Source: CAYGWP01 sp964353455
GTDB lineage: Bacteria > Planctomycetota > Phycisphaerae > FEN-1346
Length of the DNA stretch: 8,426 nt
Reading direction: 5' to 3'
Assembly: GCA_964353455.1 (NCBI GenBank)
Contig: CAYGWP010000559.1
Span: 1 to 8,426, forward strand
Below the pieces are notes generated by a model. It ran no database searches. It was not told where the DNA came from and saw nothing but the letters and a program-made list of their open reading frames with translations. Position numbers and translations under genes: made by a program. Every line of letters starts with the position of its first letter. Within the stretch, counting starts at the first letter, position 1. Shown here in pieces: positions 1-5,629 of this stretch.

Positions 1-34
1 GTACGGGTGAGGGGTTTCCCGGCCGCGCATCAGG

Positions 35-73
35 AGCGGGGTCATCCCAAGGGGCGGCCCCGCTTCCTTTTTT
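35..73 (+). terminator. Candidate Rho-independent terminator
   Basis: A stem of about 9 bp (35-43 paired with 56-64, with one G-T pair) closes a 12-base loop and is followed within a few bases by a T-rich stretch with six consecutive T at 68-73. The T run lies on the plus strand, so it would end a rightward transcript entering from left of the window. One plus-strand frame meets a TGA at 8-10, which could be the end of that gene, but only two codons are visible. The minus-strand operon ending at 161 would meet this hairpin without a U tract. Confidence 0.5.
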
Positions 74-106
74 CTCCACAAGCCGCGCCCTGTTCCTCCG
101 ACACCA

Positions 107-144
107 GTGTGCGCGGCGGGTCGGGAGACCCGCCGCGCGAACAC
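107..144. repeat. Palindromic repeat, copy 1
   Basis: A perfect 12-bp inverted repeat (111-122 with 127-138, arm GCGCGGCGGGTC) surrounds a 4-base loop. It can be extended by GTGT at 107-110 pairing with ACAC at 141-144 across a two-base bulge. Its reverse complement matches the palindrome at 8369-8396 in 26 of 28 bases. It begins 16 bases beyond the stop codon of the URO-D-like gene, so it may also serve as a 3' hairpin for that operon, but no U tract follows on either strand. A dispersed intergenic palindromic element is the preferred reading. Confidence 0.65.
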
Positions 145-160
145 GCAAAGTTGAAATGCT

Positions 161-1294
161 CTAGTGGTCAAGTTCCCGGATGCGCTTGCGGAAGTGGAGG
201 TAGTTGGCGAGCGAGACGTCGTGCGGCACGGCGTGGTCGCAGCAGGGGATGAATCGGCCGCGCGCCACCATCGGCGGCATGATGCGCCCGAGCATCCGGT
301 CGATGGCCTCCGGCCCGGCCGCAAGGATTCGCTTGTCGATCCCGCCGCGGATGTGCATGTCGGGCCACCTCTTGCCCGCCTCAACCACGTCGCAGGCGGA
401 GGCGACTTCCCACGGGCTCATCGCATCGACTCCGATCTCGCGGTACACATCAACGGTTGGATAACAGTACCCATCGGTGTCGATCTCGAAGTGGAGCGTC
501 TCGCGCTGGCCCGCTTTCAGTTCCTCGACCAGGTCGCGGTAGTACGGGAGGAGGAACCGCCGCATCATGTCGGGCGAAATCAGGGGGCCGGTCTTGTAGC
601 AGATGTCCTCAGCCAGGAACAACCGGAAGAACGGCCCGACGTCGGCCTGCACGCGCTTAAGGCCCGCCGTCATGATCGCCCGCCACGCATCCATCATCGA
701 ATGTATGAGGTCCGGATCGTCGTAGAACATGAGGAGCAACTCCGTCGGCCCAATGAGGCTCCTCAGGTACATGTACCCGCCGATGACGTTGGCGGTGTGG
801 AGTCCCTCGCCGCGGGCGATCCGGTCGCGGTTCCGCGCGGCTTTCTGCTGATAGTCCTCCCACCGCGCGGGCGTCGCCGGGTCGAGGCGCGGCCGGACCT
901 CTTCCTCCCAGTCCTTGCGCGAGGCCACCGCGTGCTTGAGGTACGTCGGCATGACGCCCTCGCGCACGCCGCGCGGGTACCGCTTCACGCGGCCCACGAG
1001 GTCCTGGAAGACCTCGTACGGCCCCTCGTACCTGAGGACCTTCTCCTCGTAGGCGGGCGCGAGCGGCGCTTCGCACCAGCCCAGGTTGACGGCCTGGCCG
1101 ACCCAGACGTCCGGATCGAAGCCGAAAAACTCGTTGAAGTTCGGGCCGGCATTGCCGCCCGCGATGACGTCGGCGGGCGCGCCCTCGCGCTGCCACCGCT
1201 CGAAGGTCTGCGGGAAGTAGCCGAAGGGCCTGCGGACGAGCCGGTCAACCGGCCCGCCGTCGAACATGCGCCGCATGCGGTCGGCGTGGGTCAT
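161..1294 (-). CDS. URO-D-superfamily protein (uroporphyrinogen decarboxylase-like, probably not HemE)
   Basis: The 377-residue product has the features of the uroporphyrinogen decarboxylase superfamily, which contains haem-pathway HemE and zinc-dependent methyltransferases of the MtaA/CmuA type. The HemE N-terminal arginine signature for the uroporphyrinogen pocket is not seen. The C-terminal half carries the motifs usual in bacterial URO-D-like paralogues: HFEIDTDG near 268-275, RGGIDKR near 316-322 and CCDHAVPHDVS near 351-361. H268, E270 and C351 or C352 could form a metal site like the His-X-Cys...Cys site of the methyltransferases, with Glu replacing the first Cys (inference). The start at 1294 is preferred over an upstream in-frame ATG because it forms an ATGA overlap with the radical SAM stop codon and has AAGGG six bases upstream. 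The added upstream residues would be Arg/Pro-rich out-of-frame sequence of the neighbouring gene. The substrate is unknown; a soluble cytoplasmic location is likely because no signal peptide is seen. Confidence 0.9.
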   Translation of the reverse strand: MTHADRMRRMFDGGPVDRLVRRPFGYFPQTFERWQREGAPADVIAGGNAGPNFNEFFGFDPDVWVGQAVNLGWCEAPLAPAYEEKVLRYEGPYEVFQDLVGRVKRYPRGVREGVMPTYLKHAVASRKDWEEEVRPRLDPATPARWEDYQQKAARNRDRIARGEGLHTANVIGGYMYLRSLIGPTELLLMFYDDPDLIHSMMDAWRAIMTAGLKRVQADVGPFFRLFLAEDICYKTGPLISPDMMRRFLLPYYRDLVEELKAGQRETLHFEIDTDGYCYPTVDVYREIGVDAMSPWEVASACDVVEAGKRWPDMHIRGGIDKRILAAGPEAIDRMLGRIMPPMVARGRFIPCCDHAVPHDVSLANYLHFRKRIRELDH

Positions 1295-2616
1295 TTCTCG
1301 CCCTTGATGGCCTGGGCGGCCCACTCGGCGTCGGCGACGGCGGCCCACTCGGCGGCGCGGCGGTCGAGGCCGGCCGCAAGGCCCGTGATGATGCCGCCGG
1401 CCCCCGCGCACGTCGGCCGCGCGCCCGACTCCCGGACCGCCTCGCGCAGCACGTGCGGGTGGTCGATGATCATGCAGCCCCTGAGGTGGTTGTGCGAGTA
1501 CGGCTGGCGGGCGCGGATGCCGCGGAAGAACGGGCTGTCGAGGCACGCGTGGAGCGGCTTCGAGCGGACGTTATCGACCGCGAAGTGTGCGAAGACGCAC
1601 GGCTCAACGTCACCATGAACATTGATATGTGCATAGTATCGGCCGGCCGCCATGCAGCCGCCGATCATGTCGCCGTCGTTCCAGAAGTCCAGGAGCATCA
1701 TCGGCAGCCGCGCCCGGAGTTTCGCGAGCCGGCGGCGCCTCTCCATCCGCTGCCCGGCCGTCGGCATCCGCTCAAGGGCCGCCTCGTCGCCCACTGGCAT
1801 GAAGTTGAAGTACCATCCGGCCGAGCACCCCTTCCCGCGGAGGAAGTCCACGAACTCGTCGGAGACGACCGTCTCGCTGTTCCCGCGGTCGGCCGTGGCG
1901 CTGAAGCCGAACGGGACGCCGCGCTCCCGCAGCCGGTCCATGGCCGCCGTGATGAGGCGAAACGTGCCCCGGCCGCGCTGCCGGTCCGTCTCGGCCTCGA
2001 ACCCGTCGATGCTGATCATCGGCAGCACGTTTCCGAGCGCGGCCAGCCGGTCGGCCAGGGAATCGTCGATCGGCGTGCCGTTCGTATAGACCTGGAAATA
2101 CATATCGCTATGTTGCTCGAACAACTCCGCCAGGTCCTCGCGGAGGAAAGGCTCGCCGCCGCTGATGGTGATGAAGTTCATGCCCATCGCGCGGGCCTCG
2201 CCGAGGACCCGGTCAAGAAGCGCCAGGGGCATCTCATCGTCCTTCGAGTACTGCGCGGCGTAGCAGCCGGGGCACCGCAGGTTGCACCGCATCGTGGGGC
2301 TGATGACGAGGAAGTACGGCGGCTCAAGGCCCGTCCGCCGGGCGTACTCCGCGCGGACGCGCTTGCCGGTGACGGCCGTTGCCAGGAGGTTGTCGATGAT
2401 CTTCGTGCGGCACCGCGGGCAGGCGCGCGGCAGGACCTCGCGGCCCACGCGGAGCATGCGGCGGGCGAACTCGCGGCCGGGAGCGTATGGGATCGACTCG
2501 GCCGCACACTCGGCGATCCGGAAGAGTTGCTCCTCGAACCAGCCGGGCGCCAGCCGCGCTGCGCCCCGCAGCGCCTTCAGTTCGACGTACGCCGCCGCAG
2601 GCCCGAGAACGCTCAT
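1291..2616 (-). CDS. Radical SAM protein with SPASM-like C-terminal cysteines
   Basis: The 441-residue protein has the radical SAM cluster motif CNLRCPGC (C111, C115, C118), followed by GGEP at 153-156 for SAM binding and a strand with TNG at 178-180. These elements identify an enzyme that cleaves S-adenosylmethionine with a [4Fe-4S] cluster. A CPRC pair (C66, C69) precedes the core. The C-terminal part has DFWNDG at 310-315, then C321, HINVHGDVEPC ending at C340, and C381, which resembles a SPASM-type auxiliary cluster region. I recognise this as a widespread, functionally unassigned radical SAM family. It starts 9 bases after the purD stop, with AAGGGA (2622-2627) overlapping that stop as ribosome binding site, and its TGA overlaps the URO-D-like start. 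It therefore belongs to the purD unit. Its length and layout do not match anaerobic sulfatase maturases, whose cluster motif lies close to the N terminus. The reaction cannot be predicted from sequence. Confidence 0.9.
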   Translation of the reverse strand: MSVLGPAAAYVELKALRGAARLAPGWFEEQLFRIAECAAESIPYAPGREFARRMLRVGREVLPRACPRCRTKIIDNLLATAVTGKRVRAEYARRTGLEPPYFLVISPTMRCNLRCPGCYAAQYSKDDEMPLALLDRVLGEARAMGMNFITISGGEPFLREDLAELFEQHSDMYFQVYTNGTPIDDSLADRLAALGNVLPMISIDGFEAETDRQRGRGTFRLITAAMDRLRERGVPFGFSATADRGNSETVVSDEFVDFLRGKGCSAGWYFNFMPVGDEAALERMPTAGQRMERRRRLAKLRARLPMMLLDFWNDGDMIGGCMAAGRYYAHINVHGDVEPCVFAHFAVDNVRSKPLHACLDSPFFRGIRARQPYSHNHLRGCMIIDHPHVLREAVRESGARPTCAGAGGIITGLAAGLDRRAAEWAAVADAEWAAQAIKGEK

Positions 2617-2625
2617 TATCGTCCC

Positions 2626-3903
2626 TTACGCCAGGCGCCGGATGGCCTTGACGCCGATGTCGGTGCGCCAGTGCGCCCGGTGGAAGTGGATCGCCTTGAC
2701 GGCCGCGTACGCGCGGTCGCGGGCCTCCGGGATGTCCTTGCCGAGGGCGGTTACGCCCAGCACCCGGCCGCCGTCGGTCAGGATCTTCCCGTTCTCGGCC
2801 CGCGTGCCCGCGTGGAAGACCACCACGTCGGCCATTGCGTCGGCGGCCGCAAGGCCGGTGATCTCTTTGCCCTTCTCGTACTTGTCGGGATACCCGCCGG
2901 ACGCCATGACGACGCAGACGGCCGGCCGCTCGTCCCACTCAAGCGTGATCTTGTCGAGGCGGTTGTCGATTGTCGCCTCCAGCATCTCCACCAGGTCGCT
3001 CCTGAGGCGCACGAGGAGCGGCTGGGCCTCCGGGTCGCCGAAGCGTGCGTTGAATTCCAGGACCTTCGGCCCGCCGGCCGTGACCATGATGCCCGCGTAG
3101 AGGAGGCCGTTATACTCGGCGCCCTCGGTCTTCATGCCGTGGACCATCGGGACCAGGATTTCGCGGTCTATCTGCGCCTGGATTCGGTCGGTGACCACCG
3201 GGGCCGGGCTGTACGCCCCCATGCCGCCGGTGTTGGGGCCCTGGTCGTTGTCGAAGGCGGCCTTGTGGTCTTGCGACGATTCAAGTACATATATGCCTGA
3301 TTCATCAACGAGGGCGAGGATGGACGCCTCCTCGCCCACCATCCGTTCCTCGATGACCACCGTGTCGCCCGACGGGCCGAACGCCTTCTCCTCCATGATG
3401 ATCTCGATGGCGCGGCGGGCCTCGGCCTGGTCCCTGCACACGAAGACGCCCTTGCCGGCGGCCTCGCCGGAGGCCTTGACGACGAGCGGCTCCTCGTGGT
3501 TATTGACGTAGTGCAGGGCCTCGGCCATTTGCGTGAACGCGCGGTACTCGGCCGTCGGGATGGCGAAGTGGTTCATCACGTTCTTGGCCCAGGCCTTGGA
3601 GCCTTCGACCTGCGCCGCCGCCTGCGACGGGCCGAAAATCCGGAGGCCCGCCTTCCGGAACCTGTCCGAGATGCCGGCGATGAGCGGCCGCTCGGGCCCC
3701 ACCACCGTCAGGTCGATCTTCTCCTGCCGCGCGAACTTCAGCAGGTCGTCGATCTTCTCGGTCCCGATCGGCACGCACTGGGCCGACTTGGCGATGCCGG
3801 GGTTCCCGGGCGCCGCGTACAGTTTCTTGCAGTGCGGCGACTGGGCGAGTTTCCACGCCAGGGCATGTTCCCGACCGCCGCCGCCGATCACCAGTATCTT
3901 CAT
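2626..3903 (-). CDS. purD: Phosphoribosylamine--glycine ligase (GAR synthetase)
   Basis: PurD joins glycine to 5-phosphoribosylamine using ATP, the second step of de novo purine synthesis, in the cytoplasm. The 425-residue product has the family's usual length and layout. The N-terminal loop GGGGREHALA lies at 7-16, VVGPERPL at 67-74, and the ATP-grasp core has the conserved GPNTGGMGAYSP at 222-233. The PurD signature RFGDPEAQ lies at 287-294. The start at 3903 is chosen over an in-frame ATG at 3921 because it gives MKILVIGGGG, the normal family N terminus, and sits 9 bases after a perfect AGGAGG; the longer form would start upstream of that site. It is the first gene of a three-gene unit whose other members have no obvious role in purine synthesis. 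All motifs are intact. Confidence 0.98.
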   Translation of the reverse strand: MKILVIGGGGREHALAWKLAQSPHCKKLYAAPGNPGIAKSAQCVPIGTEKIDDLLKFARQEKIDLTVVGPERPLIAGISDRFRKAGLRIFGPSQAAAQVEGSKAWAKNVMNHFAIPTAEYRAFTQMAEALHYVNNHEEPLVVKASGEAAGKGVFVCRDQAEARRAIEIIMEEKAFGPSGDTVVIEERMVGEEASILALVDESGIYVLESSQDHKAAFDNDQGPNTGGMGAYSPAPVVTDRIQAQIDREILVPMVHGMKTEGAEYNGLLYAGIMVTAGGPKVLEFNARFGDPEAQPLLVRLRSDLVEMLEATIDNRLDKITLEWDERPAVCVVMASGGYPDKYEKGKEITGLAAADAMADVVVFHAGTRAENGKILTDGGRVLGVTALGKDIPEARDRAYAAVKAIHFHRAHWRTDIGVKAIRRLA

Positions 3904-3912
3904 CCTAGCGCG

Positions 3913-3918
3913 CCTCCT
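3913..3918 (-). promoter_or_regulatory. Ribosome binding site of purD
   Basis: A perfect AGGAGG on the minus strand lies 9 bases before the ATG at 3903. It fixes the purD start, because the alternative ATG at 3921 lies upstream of this site and has no comparable one of its own. Confidence 0.8.
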
Positions 3919-3944
3919 CATGGGCCGACCGATACCGCCCGGCG

Positions 3945-3973
3945 ATTCTAGCCGCCGTGCCCGCCGGCTTCAA
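3945..3973 (-). promoter_or_regulatory. Candidate sigma70-type promoter of the purD operon
   Basis: On the minus strand TTGAAG (3968-3973) and TAGAAT (3945-3950) are separated by exactly 17 bases. This matches the housekeeping consensus at 4 of 6 and 5 of 6 positions. Transcription would begin near 3938, giving a leader of about 35 bases before purD. A short palindrome, CAAAT-C-ATTTG at 3971-3981, overlaps the -35 box in a locally AT-rich spot and could be an operator. This is pattern matching by eye. Confidence 0.5.
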
Positions 3974-4007
3974 ATCATTTGCGGCTGTTGACGCCGTGCC
4001 CGTCGGC
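3953..4007. repeat. 16-bp direct repeat across the divergent promoters
   Basis: The word CGCCGTGCCCGYCGGC occurs at 3953-3968 and 3992-4007, identical in 15 of 16 bases, with starts 39 bp apart. The first copy fills the -10/-35 spacer of the purD promoter candidate. The second falls in the spacer of the rightward promoter candidate. A paired regulator site is possible, but GC-rich words recur easily in this genome. Confidence 0.45.
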
Positions 4008-4017
4008 GCGGTACAAG
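3988..4017 (+). promoter_or_regulatory. Candidate promoter of the FAD oxidoreductase-polyferredoxin unit
   Basis: TTGACG (3988-3993) and TACAAG (4012-4017) are 18 bases apart on the plus strand, matching consensus at 5 of 6 and 4 of 6 positions. A transcript starting near 4024 would have a leader of about 135 bases containing two strong hairpins before the ATG at 4159. The -10 box is weak, so the call is tentative. Confidence 0.35.
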
Positions 4018-4036
4018 GGCGGCACAAGCCGTGTGG

Positions 4037-4067
4037 CACGGCCCGCCCTTAGTCTTGGCGGGCCGTG
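4037..4067. repeat. Strong intergenic hairpin 1
   Basis: A perfect 11-bp inverted repeat (4037-4047 CACGGCCCGCC with 4057-4067) encloses a 9-base loop, CTTAGTCTT. No T run follows on the plus strand, so a simple intrinsic terminator is unlikely. It lies in the predicted leader of the FAD oxidoreductase gene and shares arm ends CACGGCC/GGCCGTG with the hairpin at 4089-4111. Confidence 0.6.
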
Positions 4068-4088
4068 GGTAATCGGCGGTGGCTGAAA

Positions 4089-4111
4089 CACGGCCGGACA
4101 AGCCGGCCGTG
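4089..4111. repeat. Strong intergenic hairpin 2
   Basis: A perfect 9-bp inverted repeat (4089-4097 CACGGCCGG with 4103-4111) encloses the loop ACAAG. The word ACAAGCCG here (4098-4105) also occurs just before hairpin 1, and GTGGCAC flanks both. The two hairpins therefore look like diverged members of one repeat type. The end of this element lies about 30 bases before the ribosome binding site of the next gene. Confidence 0.6.
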
Positions 4112-4158
4112 GCACACCCCTTACCGGGATACTGGGCACATAGGAAGGATCGCGCTCA

Positions 4159-5541
4159 ATGAAACGCATGACCCGCAGAGACGTGATGAAACTCCTGAGC
4201 GCCGCAGGCTTCGGCACGCTCATCTCCAGCACGCGCATGAGCGGGGCGGAGCCGGCGGCCGCCCCTGCGGCAGTCGAGGGCACCGGCTTCATGGGCCGCG
4301 TCATCGCCCCGACCGGCGGGCCGCGCGGCCCGGCCAGGCTCGTCGATGGCAAGGTCGTCCAGCCCGAGCGCACGCTGCCGGTCATGCACCAGGCGGACGT
4401 GCTTGTGGTCGGCGGCGGGACGGCGGGCGTCATGGCCGCCATCGCCGCCAAGCGGGCCGGCGCCAGCGTCGCCATCGCCGAGCGGTACGGCTGCTTCGGC
4501 GGACTCTGGACCGGCGGCATGGTCCTCGTGGTCATCGGCACGCACGCCAGGGTGGGCGGCGAGAAGCGGAAGGTCATACGCGGACTCGGCGATGAACTCC
4601 TCCAGCGCATCGCCAAACTCGACCACGGTGCAATCAACTACGGCGGCGATGCCCACAACCCCACGACCGACCCGGAGGCCACCAAACTCGTCATGGATGA
4701 TATGATCCGCGAGGCCGGCGTCACCGTCCTGTTCCACTCCTGGGGCGTCGAGGCGATCATGGACGGCCCGACCGTCCGCGGCGCGGTCTTCGAGGGCAAG
4801 GCCGGTCGCCAGGCCATCCTAGCCAAGGTCGTCATCGATGCCACCGGCGACGGCGACGTCTTCGCCTCGGCGGGCGCCGAGTACATCCAGCGGACCTACG
4901 CCATCGGCACCGTCCATCGCCTCGGCAACATGGACCGCATCGACCGCGAGAAGATGAAGGCCTCCGGACGCAAGATGCCGCCATTGGGCGGCGCCACGCC
5001 CATCCCCGGCGTCACGTGGATAAACACCCGCGGCCCCAAGGGGAATGCCATCGACATCGCCGACCTCTCGCGCCTGGAGATGGAACATCGCCGCAACGTA
5101 TGGAACCAGGTCCAACAGATCCGCCAGACACCCGGATGCGAGCAGGTCTATCTCCTCGACACCGCCCCGCAACTGGGCGTACGCATCAGCCGCGTGCTTG
5201 AGGGAATGTACCAGTTGACATATAAGGAAATGCGCGAGGGGAAGAAGTTCCCCGACACCGTGGCCGTCGGCGGGGCTCAGGGGGCCAACCATACAGAGTG
5301 GCCGATACCTTATGGCGTGATGGTCCCGAAGAAGATCGAGAACCTGCTCGTCACCGGCCGCGCGGTCTCGGCCGATGAGAAACTCCTGGATGACACCCGC
5401 CTCATCGGTGCGTGCCTCCTGACGGGCCATGCCGCTGGGGCTGCCGCCGCCGTCGCCGCCCAGTCTGGCTGCCGCCCGCGCGACGTCGAAATCCCGAAAC
5501 TCCAGAAACTCTTGGCCGAGCAGGGGGCCTATCTCGGGTAA
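4159..5541 (+). CDS. Tat-exported FAD-dependent oxidoreductase (FAD_oxidored type)
   Basis: The 460-residue flavoprotein starts with a twin-arginine motif, TRRDVMK at 5-11, and a short hydrophobic run to about residue 23, with a possible cleavage site after SGA (28-30). It is probably exported folded with its cofactor. The FAD Rossmann fold begins with ADVLVVGGGTAG at 79-90 (GxGxxG glycines G85, G87, G90), with E108 placed to bind the ribose. GCFGG follows at 111-115. IDATGDGDVF at 226-235 and LLVTGRAVSADE at 396-407, near a C-terminal helix rich in GHAAGAA, are typical of the FAD_oxidored family. AGGAAGGA (4142-4149) lies 9 bases before the ATG. The membrane polyferredoxin gene follows 88 bp downstream on the same strand and is a natural electron partner. 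The substrate is unknown; enzymes of this family are poorly characterised. Confidence 0.88.
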   Translation: MKRMTRRDVMKLLSAAGFGTLISSTRMSGAEPAAAPAAVEGTGFMGRVIAPTGGPRGPARLVDGKVVQPERTLPVMHQADVLVVGGGTAGVMAAIAAKRAGASVAIAERYGCFGGLWTGGMVLVVIGTHARVGGEKRKVIRGLGDELLQRIAKLDHGAINYGGDAHNPTTDPEATKLVMDDMIREAGVTVLFHSWGVEAIMDGPTVRGAVFEGKAGRQAILAKVVIDATGDGDVFASAGAEYIQRTYAIGTVHRLGNMDRIDREKMKASGRKMPPLGGATPIPGVTWINTRGPKGNAIDIADLSRLEMEHRRNVWNQVQQIRQTPGCEQVYLLDTAPQLGVRISRVLEGMYQLTYKEMREGKKFPDTVAVGGAQGANHTEWPIPYGVMVPKKIENLLVTGRAVSADEKLLDDTRLIGACLLTGHAAGAAAAVAAQSGCRPRDVEIPKLQKLLAEQGAYLG

Positions 5542-5618
5542 CCGGGCCACACTTGCCTCGTCGGCCCGCACAGCCGTACAGTATAACTGGCCGCGAGCCG
5601 TCGGGTCGCGATTGACAC

Positions 5619-5624
5619 GAGGGG
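5619..5624 (+). promoter_or_regulatory. Ribosome binding site of the polyferredoxin gene
   Basis: GAGGGG lies 5 bases before the ATG at 5630. It supports that start over the in-frame ATG at 5429, which lies inside the preceding gene. The residues added by the longer form look like random out-of-frame sequence. Confidence 0.6.
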
Positions 5625-5629
5625 TCTTC

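Noticed and set aside
1295..1546. N-terminal extension of the URO-D-like protein from an ATG at 1546
   Set aside because: The extra 84 residues are Arg/Pro/Gly-rich out-of-frame sequence of the radical SAM 3' end. The start at 1294 has a ribosome binding site and an ATGA overlap.
164..1618. Long plus-strand open frame (484 residues) opposite the URO-D-like gene
   Set aside because: It is antisense to a gene with clear family motifs. Its translation has no recognisable domain and is rich in Arg, Ala, Val and Asp, as expected from a GC-rich complement frame.
1291..2616. Radical SAM protein as an anaerobic sulfatase maturase for the nearby sulfatase
   Set aside because: The cluster motif lies at residue 111, not near the N terminus. 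The C-terminal cysteine pattern also differs, and the gene sits in the purD unit rather than beside the sulfatase.
1453..3300. Plus-strand open frame of 615 residues crossing the radical SAM and purD genes
   Set aside because: It spans the boundary between two well-supported genes on the other strand, with no family motif and no credible ribosome binding site.
5553..5582. Possible promoter TTGCCT-18-TACAGT between the flavoprotein and polyferredoxin genes
   Set aside because: Each box matches only 4 of 6 consensus bases with a suboptimal spacer. This is too weak to claim, and read-through from the upstream gene is simpler.
5429..5629. Longer polyferredoxin starting at 5429 inside the flavoprotein gene
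   Set aside because: The added 67 residues lack membrane or cluster features. The start at 5630 has GAGGGG at good spacing and opens directly with a membrane segment.
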